Assembly: GCA_050330955.1 (NCBI GenBank)
Contig: JBHJHJ010000199.1
Coordinates: 1 to 18,140, forward strand
Reading direction: 5' to 3'
From: JBCCAG01 sp050330955
GTDB lineage: Bacteria; Cyanobacteriota; Cyanobacteriia; CAKZMO01
Length of the DNA: 18,140 nucleotides
Part shown: one piece after another, positions 8,407 to 15,853 of the stretch
Layout: each line of letters starts with the position of its first letter
How positions within the stretch are numbered: the first letter of the stretch is position 1
The notes under the pieces: model-generated
Databases searched by the model: none
Seen by the model: only the letters and a program-made list of their open reading frames with translations
What the model was told of the DNA's origin: nothing
Translations under genes and position numbers: made by a program

Positions 8407-8862
8407 ATGGATCTGAAGCAGATCGCTAAAGACACCGCTAAGACCGTTACCAGTTACCTAACCTACCGTGCCATTCGCACCGTTATCGCCCAGCTTCGGG
8501 AAACGAACCCGCAGCTTTCCATGTGGCTCCACGGCTTCTCCTCTGGAAGTAAAATTCAGGACGGCGATGCCTATTTGCGAGAGCTGCTGCAGGAAAACCA
8601 GGCGCTTGCTTTTCGCATTATGACGGTGCGGGCTCACCTGGCCGAAGAGATTACGGAGTTCTTACCTGAGATGGTGTGCTCCGGAATACAACAGGCCAAC
8701 ATGGAGCATCGCCGCCAATATCTAGAGCGGATCACGCGGCTTGACGCGGACAGCCCTAGTGACAGGGCGTTAGGGGAGGAGCCAGAGCAGACGTTAGACG
8801 GCCGTCCAGCGTCCTCTGAATCAGACCGTGTTTTGGGTGACGAAAATCCTGCTTCTGAGTGA
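8407..8862 (+). CDS. rbcX: Rubisco assembly chaperone RbcX with a C-terminal tail
   Basis: RbcX is a dimeric, alpha-helical chaperone that binds the C-terminal tail of newly folded RbcL and helps form the L8 core before RbcS joins. The residues known to matter in the family are here at the usual numbers: Tyr17, Tyr20, Gln29, Glu32, Asn34 and Arg70. The ATG at 8407 gives MDLKQIAKDTAKTVTSYLTY, the normal N-terminus; an upstream in-frame GTG at 8347 would add 20 unrelated residues that lie in the hairpin, so it is rejected. The protein is 151 residues, longer than the usual 130-135. The surplus, about 115-151, is acidic and contains two similar blocks, SDRALGEE and SDRVLGDE. It sits between rbcL and rbcS in one operon. 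Confidence 0.95.
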   Translation: MDLKQIAKDTAKTVTSYLTYRAIRTVIAQLRETNPQLSMWLHGFSSGSKIQDGDAYLRELLQENQALAFRIMTVRAHLAEEITEFLPEMVCSGIQQANMEHRRQYLERITRLDADSPSDRALGEEPEQTLDGRPASSESDRVLGDENPASE

Positions 8863-8928
8863 TCCTTGGCTCCCTTTCACAAGATCTCTCGCGACCCACT
8901 GTACTTAAGATAATTACCTCAACTCATC

Positions 8929-9270
8929 ATGAAGACATTACCTAAAGAGCGCCGTTACGAAACCCTGTCCTATCTGCCCCCGCTGACCGATCAGCAAATT
9001 GCTAAGCAGATTCAGTATATTCTCGACCAGGGCTTTATTCCTGCCGTTGAGTTTAACGAAACCGCAGAGCCCACCGAGACCTACTGGACCATGTGGAAGC
9101 TGCCCCTGTTTGGTGCTGGGTCCGTGCAGGAAGTCCTTAACGAAGCAAACGAGTGCCGCAGCGAGTACCGCGACTCTTTCGTCCGCGTCGTCGGATTCGA
9201 CAACATTAAGCAGTGCCAGGTGATGGGCTTCATCATCCACAAGCCCGGCGGAAACTCTTACCGCTACTAA
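8929..9270 (+). CDS. rbcS: Ribulose-1,5-bisphosphate carboxylase small subunit
   Basis: RbcS caps the L8 core of Rubisco to give L8S8 and raises its activity. The 113-residue protein is full length for cyanobacteria and begins MKTLPKERRYETLSYLPPLT, followed by the conserved QIQYILDQGFIPAVEF and YWTMWKLPLFGA segments and ending NSYRY. It follows rbcX by 66 bases. No clear Shine-Dalgarno is seen before the ATG (the bases are AT-rich, ending CAACTCATC), unlike psaA and psaB, so translation may use another mode. It is the last gene of the operon, followed by terminator-like hairpins. Confidence 0.99.
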   Translation: MKTLPKERRYETLSYLPPLTDQQIAKQIQYILDQGFIPAVEFNETAEPTETYWTMWKLPLFGAGSVQEVLNEANECRSEYRDSFVRVVGFDNIKQCQVMGFIIHKPGGNSYRY

Positions 9271-9313
9271 CTTAGGCCCCATTACGGGGCGTCTGACTTA
9301 AAAACAGGTCTGT

Positions 9314-9336
9314 AGGGCGATCGCGTATCGCCCTTT
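9314..9336 (+). terminator. Terminator-like hairpin after rbcS
   Basis: AGGGCGAT (9314-9321) pairs perfectly with ATCGCCCT (9327-9334) around a five-base loop, then TT. A smaller GCCCC/GGGGC hairpin lies just before at 9276-9290. A HIP1 octamer (9317-9324) forms part of the first arm and loop. The pair probably ends the Rubisco operon; the short T-run makes efficiency uncertain. Confidence 0.55.
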
Positions 9337-9730
9337 CCCAACCATCGGGGACGCACTACGGCAAGTGTTCTAACCAGTGGAGCACTTGCTCGCCCTGTTG
9401 ACTAAAAAATGTAAAGCTTTGAATCGTTCGGATTGTGTGGCTCAGCCCACAGGCCTGCTCCAAACGACAGCGCCGCTCCAATCGTTTCTTATTGTTGAAA
9501 TGGCAGCCTATGCGCTGAGCCCGTCGCGACGCTGCGGCTGCTCTAGACGGGCTGTCATTTTCTTTGGTTGCGCCGCCCTATGCACCCCACCGTTAATGCT
9601 GTTATGGGGTCTGCTTTGCATGACCACGGCTAGAGAGGGGGCTAAAACTGAGCTAAATCTGAGACACTAGATGGGAAGCTATTTGTAGCACAGCTAGCTG
9701 CTTTTCCTATCCCTACTGCTCTCAACGTGC
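9337..9730. other. Intergenic region between rbcS and folD
   Basis: Nearly 400 bases with no gene I can support. A plus-strand reading frame at 9377-9670 contains one hydrophobic stretch near its end, but it has no ribosome site, unusual composition and no recognisable family. A ten-base palindrome CAGCTAGCTG lies at 9691-9700. A promoter for folD must lie here, or the gene is reached by read-through, but no convincing -35/-10 pair is seen. Confidence 0.5.
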
Positions 9731-10597
9731 ATGACAGATTTACTTGACGGCAAAGCCTTGGCCCGGCAGATGCAGGCGCACATGGCCGAGCAAATCTCTC
9801 AGATGGCTCACAAAGTGGGTCGGCCACCTGGGTTAGCGGTGATTATGGTTGGCGACAACCCGGCCAGTGCCGCCTACGTGCGGGGTAAAGAGAGGGCGTG
9901 CGATCGCCTGGGTATCGCTTCGTTTGGCCGGCACTACCCTGCAGAGACGACTCAAGCTGAGCTAGAGCACGCCATTGACTCCCTTAATCAGGATGACCGT
10001 GTCGATGGTATCTTAATTCAGCTGCCGCTGCCGCTGCACCTCAACAGCAGTGAGCTCCTCGGGCGGATTGAGCCCCAAAAAGACGCCGACGGACTTCATC
10101 CCCAAAATCTTGGACATTTGGTTAGGGGAGAGGCGGGTCTGCAGAGCTGCACGCCGGCGGGGGTGATGCAGTTGCTAAAGCAGTATGATTTATCCTTGAG
10201 TGGCAAGCGCGCCGTTGTCGTGGGCCGCAGTATTCTGGTGGGAAAGCCACTGGCCTTGATGCTGCTCGCCGAGAATGCCACGGTTACCGTAGCCCACTCC
10301 AAGACTCGGGATTTGGGGGCCGTCACCAAAACCGCCGATGTTCTCGTCGCGGCCCTAGGGGTGCCTGGCGCGATTACGGCAGATATGGTTAAACCTGGCG
10401 CCATTGTAATAGACGTCGGCATCAACCGTGAGGTGGGCAGCCACGGCAAAACGAGGCTAGTGGGTGATGTGGATTTTCAGGCTGTGGCACCCGTTGCGCG
10501 CTGGATTACGCCAGTTCCCGGTGGAATTGGACCGATGACGGTGACCATGCTGCTGCGCAACACCCTCTTGAGCTATCAGCAGCGGTTTTCGCTCTAG
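9731..10597 (+). CDS. folD: Bifunctional methylenetetrahydrofolate dehydrogenase/methenyltetrahydrofolate cyclohydrolase FolD
   Basis: FolD interconverts 5,10-methylene-, 5,10-methenyl- and 10-formyl-tetrahydrofolate with NADP, supplying one-carbon units for purines and formyl-methionine in the cytosol. The 288-residue length is typical. Visible motifs are the catalytic Lys53 in AYVRGKERAC, DGILIQLPLP (92-101), KDADGLHP (117-124), the Rossmann signature VVGRSILVGKP (163-173) and the C-terminal TPVPGGIGPMTVTMLL. The ATG at 9731 starts MTDLLDGKALA, as expected. It is followed after 71 bases by crtE, then by a DUF212 gene, all on the plus strand, which looks like one transcription unit. There is no pathway link between folate and isoprenoids, so the grouping is probably housekeeping. 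Confidence 0.98.
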   Translation: MTDLLDGKALARQMQAHMAEQISQMAHKVGRPPGLAVIMVGDNPASAAYVRGKERACDRLGIASFGRHYPAETTQAELEHAIDSLNQDDRVDGILIQLPLPLHLNSSELLGRIEPQKDADGLHPQNLGHLVRGEAGLQSCTPAGVMQLLKQYDLSLSGKRAVVVGRSILVGKPLALMLLAENATVTVAHSKTRDLGAVTKTADVLVAALGVPGAITADMVKPGAIVIDVGINREVGSHGKTRLVGDVDFQAVAPVARWITPVPGGIGPMTVTMLLRNTLLSYQQRFSL

Positions 10598-10668
10598 CGG
10601 GTTCGTCAGACCCATAGGGGCCTAGCTAAGGCCATAACAGCTAAACGGTGAAGATAAACGGTGAAATT

Positions 10669-11607
10669 ATGACTCTCAGCAATTCAGGCACAGCTACCGC
10701 CCATGGACCTTCTGATGCAGCTTCTTTTGATCTGAAAACCTACCTCAGCGATCGCAAAGCGCTGGTGGAGCGGGCGCTGGACGCGTCGATTGCAGTGGTC
10801 TACCCCGAGACGATTTACGAATCGATGCGCTACTCCCTAATGGCGGGAGGAAAGCGGCTGCGGCCCATTCTTTGTCTTGCCACCTGCGAGATGACGGGGG
10901 GCACCCTTGAGATGGCCATGCCCACCGCCTGCGCCCTAGAAATGATTCACACCATGTCGCTGATCCACGACGATCTGCCCGCCATGGACAACGACGACTA
11001 TCGGCGGGGCAAGCTCACTAACCACAAAATTTATGGGGACGCGATCGCCATTTTAGCCGGGGATGGCCTTTTGGCCTACGCCTTTGAGCATGTCGCAGTG
11101 GCCACCCAAGACGTGCCGGCGGAGCGGATCGTTAACGTAGTGGCCCGCTTGGGGCGAGCGCTGGGGGCAGCCGGGTTGGTGGGCGGGCAGTCTGTGGATT
11201 TGGCCTGTGAGGGGAAGCCTGACGTGTCGGCGGAGACCTTGGAGTTCATCCATCAGCACAAGACCGCGGCGCTGCTAGAGGCGGCAGTGGTGTCCGGGGC
11301 GGTGCTGTCCGGGGCGCCCCCCTGCGATATCCAGCGGCTGTCCCACTATGCCCAGTGCATCGGCCTCGCCTTTCAGATTGTAGACGACATCTTAGACATC
11401 ACCGCGACTCAGGCGGAGTTGGGTAAAACAGCAGGCAAAGATCTACAGTCGCAGAAAGTGACTTATCCTAGCCTGTGGGGGCTCGACGAGTCTAGACAAA
11501 AGGCTAAGCAGCTGATCATTGACGCTAAGCAAACCTTAGAACCCTTTGGGATCTCAGCTCGTCCCCTAACTGCTCTCGCCGATTTTATTACCGCCCGCTC
11601 TAACTAG
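10669..11607 (+). CDS. crtE: Geranylgeranyl diphosphate synthase CrtE
   Basis: This prenyl transferase builds C20 geranylgeranyl diphosphate from isopentenyl and allylic diphosphates, the precursor of carotenoids, the chlorophyll phytyl tail, tocopherol and quinone side chains. The first aspartate-rich motif DDLPAMD (residues 101-107), second motif DDILD (239-243), GGKRLRP and GQSVDL are all present. The ATG at 10669 gives 312 residues starting MTLSNSGTATAHG; an in-frame GTG at 10648 would add seven residues. I prefer 10669 because it is an ATG with GGTGA shortly before it, but the choice is not certain. The protein looks intact and of normal length. The DUF212 gene begins 13 bases after its stop. 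Confidence 0.95.
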   Translation: MTLSNSGTATAHGPSDAASFDLKTYLSDRKALVERALDASIAVVYPETIYESMRYSLMAGGKRLRPILCLATCEMTGGTLEMAMPTACALEMIHTMSLIHDDLPAMDNDDYRRGKLTNHKIYGDAIAILAGDGLLAYAFEHVAVATQDVPAERIVNVVARLGRALGAAGLVGGQSVDLACEGKPDVSAETLEFIHQHKTAALLEAAVVSGAVLSGAPPCDIQRLSHYAQCIGLAFQIVDDILDITATQAELGKTAGKDLQSQKVTYPSLWGLDESRQKAKQLIIDAKQTLEPFGISARPLTALADFITARSN

Positions 11608-11620
11608 TGCAGGAATACCC

Positions 11621-12070
11621 ATGGAGGTCCTTAATATTTTGAGTAATCGTGTGCTGGTGGTCGCGCTACTGGCCTGCGTCACGGCTCAATTTCTGAAAGT
11701 CTTTGTTGAACTTTTAGTCAAAAGAAAGATCAACATTCCTGCGCTGTTCAGCTCTGGCGGGATGCCCAGCTCCCACTCGGCCCTGGTGACGGGCCTTGCC
11801 TGTAGCATTGGGCAGACCCGAGGCTGGGAGAGTGCTGAATTTGCCATCGCCTGTGTGTTTGCCATCATCGTGATGTACGACGCGTCCGGGGTCCGGCTAG
11901 CTGCAGGGCAGCAAGCCCGAATCATTAACCAAATTATCGACGAGCTGTTTAGCGAGCACCCCGCCTTCAACGAAGATCGGCTGAAGGAGCTATTGGGGCA
12001 CACTCCGGCTCAGGTAATTGCCGGGTCCATACTGGGCGTTTTGGTATCCTGGATAGCGCTTCCGCTCTAG
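11621..12070 (+). CDS. Divergent PAP2 family (DUF212) membrane protein
   Basis: The 149-residue protein matches the DUF212/YuiD-like family, distantly related to PAP2 phosphatases and vanadium haloperoxidases. The signature MPSSHSA (48-54) corresponds to the PAP2 PSSH box, followed by YDASGVRLAAGQQA (86-99) and LLGHTPAQVIAGSILG near the end. Hydrophobic segments at about 9-29, 52-64, 75-88 and 129-147 suggest a small integral membrane protein. AGGA lies eight bases before the ATG. It directly follows crtE, and I recall the same order in other cyanobacteria. Because PAP2 relatives remove phosphate from lipid phosphates, a role on prenyl phosphates is an attractive guess but unproven. Its 3' end overlaps the convergent gene at 11990-12916 by 81 bases. 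Confidence 0.92.
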   Translation: MEVLNILSNRVLVVALLACVTAQFLKVFVELLVKRKINIPALFSSGGMPSSHSALVTGLACSIGQTRGWESAEFAIACVFAIIVMYDASGVRLAAGQQARIINQIIDELFSEHPAFNEDRLKELLGHTPAQVIAGSILGVLVSWIALPL

Positions 12071-12916
12071 GGCAGACTGAAGCGCCGAAGAATAAATAAT
12101 TTGCTTTCCGCTGCTGGCGCACCGATTGTAGGTCGCTATCAGCGTGAGCAGGACGTCAATATGTCCGCTTAAAGAAAGTTTCATCTGCTCTAGGGTCGCC
12201 GCCGCATCGTCTGAATCAGGGCGATAGCTGACGTAGGGGGGGGAGCTCGACAGGGCGGCGTCCGACGCCCTCAAGGCTGGCATTGTGGCGTAGAGCAGCT
12301 GCAGGGCATCTCGGAGAAACGGCGAGTTGACCACAAATTCGATGGCATCGACCAGCTCTGGCAAGACAAAGAGAGAGTATTTTTCGACGGTTTTGTTCAG
12401 CGTCTCTCGGAACTGAGCACATTCTCTCAAAATGTACTTGGACCAGATGACGCCGTCCTCTTCATCGGGGACAGCGGTGCGCAGGTCGAGAGCCTTAACG
12501 CGGTCGAGATAGCCCTCGTCGAAGACCTGCTCCAAGGTGAGGCTGGCGTTAGCCAACGCTGGGTCGTCTACAACGAACGGGTTGTCGTTATTATTGCCGC
12601 CTAGGCGAATCAAGAGGGCGATGTGGCGACAGAGCGGCTGATACATCTGTCGCAGCGCAACTTGCTCGAGCTTACGCCGCTGGCGCTCTTGTTCGGCATC
12701 GATGACGCGATCCACGGAGAAGATCACCAGGAGAATACCGATGATTTCAGCGGCGACGTCTAGGGAAAAGCCGCTGACCCAGCTCTCAGAACGCACGATG
12801 AAGTGGACCGCAAAGCAGAGCGCCAGCAGCAGCAGCAGTGTAAGGTAAGTGCCGCGTAGCGAAGCATCTGCATTAGAGGCGGCGTCAGGGGCGGTGTCGG
12901 TCACGCGATCGCCCAT
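11990..12916 (-). CDS. Two-helix membrane protein of unknown function, coupled to a SpoIIE phosphatase gene
   Basis: I do not recognise a named family. The 308-residue protein has a soluble N-terminus (1-22), a hydrophobic helix at about 24-41, a short loop, a second helix at about 50-68, and then a charged stretch SVDRVIDAEQERQRRKLEQ leading into a large, probably cytoplasmic, helical domain (about 85-290). The second-helix pattern with a charged, coiled-coil-like exit is common in small bacterial membrane sensors. Its ATG shares one base with the TGA of the upstream phosphatase gene, so the two are translationally coupled and probably work together. The last 27 codons, including the stop, lie antisense to the end of the DUF212 gene; the frame is clear through that overlap, but an earlier functional end cannot be excluded. 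Confidence 0.8.
   Translation of the reverse strand: MGDRVTDTAPDAASNADASLRGTYLTLLLLLALCFAVHFIVRSESWVSGFSLDVAAEIIGILLVIFSVDRVIDAEQERQRRKLEQVALRQMYQPLCRHIALLIRLGGNNNDNPFVVDDPALANASLTLEQVFDEGYLDRVKALDLRTAVPDEEDGVIWSKYILRECAQFRETLNKTVEKYSLFVLPELVDAIEFVVNSPFLRDALQLLYATMPALRASDAALSSSPPYVSYRPDSDDAAATLEQMKLSLSGHIDVLLTLIATYNRCASSGKQIIYSSALQSALERKRYPGYQNAQYGPGNYLSRSVPQ
12056..12085. terminator. Weak inverted repeat at the convergent gene ends
   Basis: GCGCTTC (12056-12062) and GAAGCGC (12079-12085) are perfect seven-base arms around a 16-base loop that contains the stop codon of the DUF212 gene. It could serve as a terminator in either direction, but no T-run follows and it lies inside the coding sequence of the minus-strand gene, so confidence is low. 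Confidence 0.25.
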
Positions 12917-14331
12917 CAGTTTGGCGATGTGGGCTGCACCTGCAGCACTACGAGCGTCATATCATCCTCGAGATGGCGCGCCAAGCCAGCAAAGCCCTGG
13001 ACCTGCTCAAATAGATAGTCCATGATTCCCTGAGGGTCATAGCCGTAGGAGCAGCCGTTGGCAAACAGCAGCTCAATGTTTTCTTCCCCAAAGCGATCGC
13101 CATTGGGGCTGGCGGCGTCCGTCAGGCCGTCGGTAAAATAAAGCACTGTGTCTCCCGGCTGTAGCTGGACGCTCTCCTCATCGTACTGGCTGTCAATATC
13201 GAGGCCAATCAGCATTCCAGAGGATGTGTCTAGACGGTGGATGGAGCGGGTTGCGGCCCGCCACAGCAGCGGCGGGTTGTGGGCGGCGTTGCTGTAGGAG
13301 AGGACGCGGGTCTTGGGCTCGTACTCGGAGTAGAACAGCGTCACGAACCGATTTGAGTTTTCCAAGTCGGAATACATCACGTGGTTGAGGTGCTGCAATA
13401 TCCGGCTAGGCGAGTGCTGGTTGAGCACCTCTGCCCGCAGCATTCCCCGCAGCATCGTCATAATCAGGCCAGCGGGCACGCCCTTGCCCATGACGTCGCC
13501 AATGGTGACGCTCCAGCGGCGGCAGGCTAAATCGTTCGGGTCTTGGGACCAGCCCTGGTCGTAGTTTGCCGGAATAAAGTCGTAGTAGTCTCCCCCGACC
13601 CGGCTGGCCGTCTGGCACCGGGCCGCCAGCGCTAGGCCATGAATTTTGGGACACTGGCGGGGCAGCAGCTGCACCTGAATCTCAGAGCCGATTTCCAGCT
13701 CGCGGTCTAGGCGCTCTTTTTTACGCAATTCCGCCGTCAGCTCGTTGTTTTCGATGGCTACTGCGGTCTGGTCGGCCACGAGCCGCATCAGTTTCTGCCG
13801 GGTTTCGGTCCAAACATAGTCAGGCTGGTGGCTAAAAAGATAGAGCCTGCCGCGCTCAGCGTCTTTGACCAGAATAGGTGTGCTGAAGACCCGGGTGGCT
13901 GGTTCCAGGCTGTAATTAAGTTGCTGATCGAGGGCCGCTAGAACCGTAGCGCCATCTTCAGTCTTTACGGGCGCCGTCAGCCGCGCCGCCAAATCCCGTA
14001 CGGTTTGGGTGAGGGTTTGGTGCAGGTGCTGGCAGCGATCGCCCTCTTGGCAGTGGAGGCGCTCTAGCTGAACCCGCCCCCCTTGAATCAGCACAAGCAT
14101 GCTGCCGTCGGCGTCGGCAACCCGGCTCGCAATCAGCGGGGTCAGCTCTAGAAACTGGTTAAGATTTTTGAAGCTGCGCAGCGCGAAGCTGAGGGAACCA
14201 AGCAGATCTTGAATCTTGCTTTGATCCCGGTAGAGCTGGGCCACTACATCTCTAAGCGCAAACACGTTGGGGGACGCCTGGGCGGATGAGCGGGGGTCGA
14301 TGGGTTGTGGCGATACGGGCGTGGCTGTCAT
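12916..14331 (-). CDS. GAF domain - SpoIIE/PP2C-type serine phosphatase (RsbU-like)
   Basis: The protein probably dephosphorylates a serine- or threonine-phosphorylated regulator, as RsbU does to anti-anti-sigma proteins in partner-switching systems. It has 471 residues. About 45-195 looks like a GAF sensor domain; 196-215 is a charged linker (ELRKKERLDRELEIG); 216-466 is the SpoIIE catalytic domain. Metal-binding acidic residues are visible in GGDYYDF (246-252), GDVMGKG (278-284), FTDGLTDA (399-406) and EDDMTLVV (455-462), so the enzyme should be active. There is no transmembrane segment, so it is probably cytosolic unless tethered by the next gene's product, with which it has a one-base stop/start overlap. 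No kinase or STAS protein is encoded nearby, so its substrate is probably elsewhere. No clear ribosome site is seen before the ATG. Confidence 0.95.
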   Translation of the reverse strand: MTATPVSPQPIDPRSSAQASPNVFALRDVVAQLYRDQSKIQDLLGSLSFALRSFKNLNQFLELTPLIASRVADADGSMLVLIQGGRVQLERLHCQEGDRCQHLHQTLTQTVRDLAARLTAPVKTEDGATVLAALDQQLNYSLEPATRVFSTPILVKDAERGRLYLFSHQPDYVWTETRQKLMRLVADQTAVAIENNELTAELRKKERLDRELEIGSEIQVQLLPRQCPKIHGLALAARCQTASRVGGDYYDFIPANYDQGWSQDPNDLACRRWSVTIGDVMGKGVPAGLIMTMLRGMLRAEVLNQHSPSRILQHLNHVMYSDLENSNRFVTLFYSEYEPKTRVLSYSNAAHNPPLLWRAATRSIHRLDTSSGMLIGLDIDSQYDEESVQLQPGDTVLYFTDGLTDAASPNGDRFGEENIELLFANGCSYGYDPQGIMDYLFEQVQGFAGLARHLEDDMTLVVLQVQPTSPN

Positions 14332-14474
14332 GCGCTGAGTCTATCGAAATCGGCGAGAATCTTCCATGGGCAAGATCAAGGCTAGAGCAGGACCGGAGGA
14401 AAGGACTTCACCAAAGCCGTGAGCAAATTGAACTGGAAAGCGTAGTCCGGTGTGGACCGAGGATACAGTAACAA

Positions 14475-14501
14475 CGCTGCAACGTCAACCGCCTTGCAGC
14501 G
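14475..14501 (-). terminator. Terminator-like hairpin after the M16 gene pair
   Basis: CGCTGCAA (14475-14482) and TTGCAGCG (14494-14501) are perfect eight-base arms around an 11-base loop, 12 bases beyond the stop of the 14513-15784 gene in its direction of transcription. The RNA after the stem reads UUGUUACUG, a weak U-rich tail. An alternative pairing, AACCGC/GCGGTT (14487-14504), would exclude it. Confidence 0.5.
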
Positions 14502-14512
14502 GTTAACCAGGG

Positions 14513-15784
14513 CTATGCGATTGACGCTTCTGGGCCCACCATGGAAATAAATGGGCCGCTGTTGAAATAGCGCTGGGCGACCTGCTGCACGTCATCCGTC
14601 GTCACGGCGCGGCAGCACTGCTGGAAGGTTTGGTCAAATTCTATCCCCAAACCTAAAACTTCATACCAACCCATGAGCTGGGCAATTTGGCTATTGGTTT
14701 GCTTGCCTAGGGCGTACTGCCCTAGCAGCTTGTTTTGGGCAATCTGCAGCTCTGCCTCTGCCAGCGATCGCTGGCAGAGGCGCTCCATTTCCTGCTGCAG
14801 CCCCTCGCGGGCGATCGCGGTGTTGTGGGCTGCGGTGCCAATGTAGAGAATGAAGTGGGAGGTGTCGAGACGGGTGGGATAAAGGGCCGAGACGTCGTAG
14901 GCGAGGCCACGTCGCTCGCGGAATTCCACAAATAAACGACTTGACAGCCCGTTGCCTAGGTAGGTGCTGAGCACCTTTAGGGCCGCATAGTCGGGGTGGT
15001 GCACTGGGGGAACGAGATAGCCCAGCATGACCACCGACTGCTGAGTCTCCTGGGGGGTGGCCACGTGATAAGGGGCCCGGGGCGGCACCTCTGCCACGTC
15101 TTCAGCCGGGGTACCAGAGGCAGGCCACTCGCCAAAGGCGTCGCTGACCCGGGCGATCGCCTCATCTATGGCGATGCGGCCGGCAATGCTGATCACGCTG
15201 CGATCGGGATAGAAATGCCTTTGGTAATAGGCCTGGATATCGCTGCGGGTGATTTTGGCTAGGGTCTTTTCCGTACCGACTGTGCCTGTGGCGTAGGGAT
15301 GGCTGCCGTAGAGCGCCTGCTGCAGCTGCTGATAGGCCACCGAAAAGGGCTGCTCCTGCATAGAGCGCACCTCTTGAATGGCGAGCCGCTGCTCTAGCTC
15401 GACCTCATCCTCTGGAAAGGTGGGCGATCGCAGAATCTCGGCCATTAAGGCCAAAATAGCCGGAAAATCCCCGGACACCGTCTTAGCCCCCATCATGCAG
15501 TAGTCTGATGCCGCATCGGCCCCTAAGGATGCCCCCAACGACTCCACCGTCTCGGCGATTTCATAGGCGGAGTGATGGACGGTTCCTTTGGTGAGCACCG
15601 ACGCCAGCAGCCCTGAAACCCCGCCTTGTTCCACTGGCTCACGGCGCCCCCCGGCCTGAACCAGAATGCGGGTAGCCACAATGTCAGCTGCTGGATTTTC
15701 AGTAATGAGTACCACTAGTCCATTGGGCAGGACAACGCGGTGGGTGTTGCAGCGCTGTAGGGAATCTGGGACGGGACGAGTCAT
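14513..15784 (-). CDS. M16 peptidase-family subunit lacking the zinc site
   Basis: The 423-residue protein has the M16B two-domain fold: NTHRVVLPNGLVVLITE near the N-terminus, the middle QALYGSHPYATGTVGT, and the C-terminal SSRLFVEFRERRGLAYDV (281-298) with the conserved Arg/Tyr substrate-binding pair. The zinc motif HxxEH is missing: at the aligned place the sequence is GVSGLLASVLTKGT (55-68), with Gly58, Ala61 and Ser62 where His, Glu and His should be. It therefore cannot bind zinc in the usual way and is best read as the regulatory or substrate-binding partner of the M16 protein encoded just upstream (15854-17143), 69 bases away on the same strand. Such active/inactive pairs are known in mitochondrial processing peptidase and in bacterial M16B heterodimers. 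No signal peptide is evident. Confidence 0.93.
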   Translation of the reverse strand: MTRPVPDSLQRCNTHRVVLPNGLVVLITENPAADIVATRILVQAGGRREPVEQGGVSGLLASVLTKGTVHHSAYEIAETVESLGASLGADAASDYCMMGAKTVSGDFPAILALMAEILRSPTFPEDEVELEQRLAIQEVRSMQEQPFSVAYQQLQQALYGSHPYATGTVGTEKTLAKITRSDIQAYYQRHFYPDRSVISIAGRIAIDEAIARVSDAFGEWPASGTPAEDVAEVPPRAPYHVATPQETQQSVVMLGYLVPPVHHPDYAALKVLSTYLGNGLSSRLFVEFRERRGLAYDVSALYPTRLDTSHFILYIGTAAHNTAIAREGLQQEMERLCQRSLAEAELQIAQNKLLGQYALGKQTNSQIAQLMGWYEVLGLGIEFDQTFQQCCRAVTTDDVQQVAQRYFNSGPFISMVGPEASIA

Positions 15785-15814
15785 TGTGTCTTTAGGGGGC
15801 GTTGCTGATTTAAG

Positions 15815-15850
15815 GTACGCATTTTCGCACGTATTTTGGCACGTATTTTG
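15815..15850. repeat. 12-base tandem repeat between the two M16 genes
   Basis: GCACGTATTTTG occurs twice exactly (15827-15838 and 15839-15850), preceded by a degenerate copy GTACGCATTTTC (15815-15826) and followed by GCAC overlapping the stop codon of the upstream gene. It fills about half of the 69-base gap. Confidence 0.85.
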
Positions 15851-15853
15851 GCA

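Noticed and set aside
9377..9670. Plus-strand reading frame of 97 codons with one hydrophobic stretch
   Set aside because: No ribosome site, cysteine-rich and low protein-likeness before the hydrophobic part, no family; likely chance.
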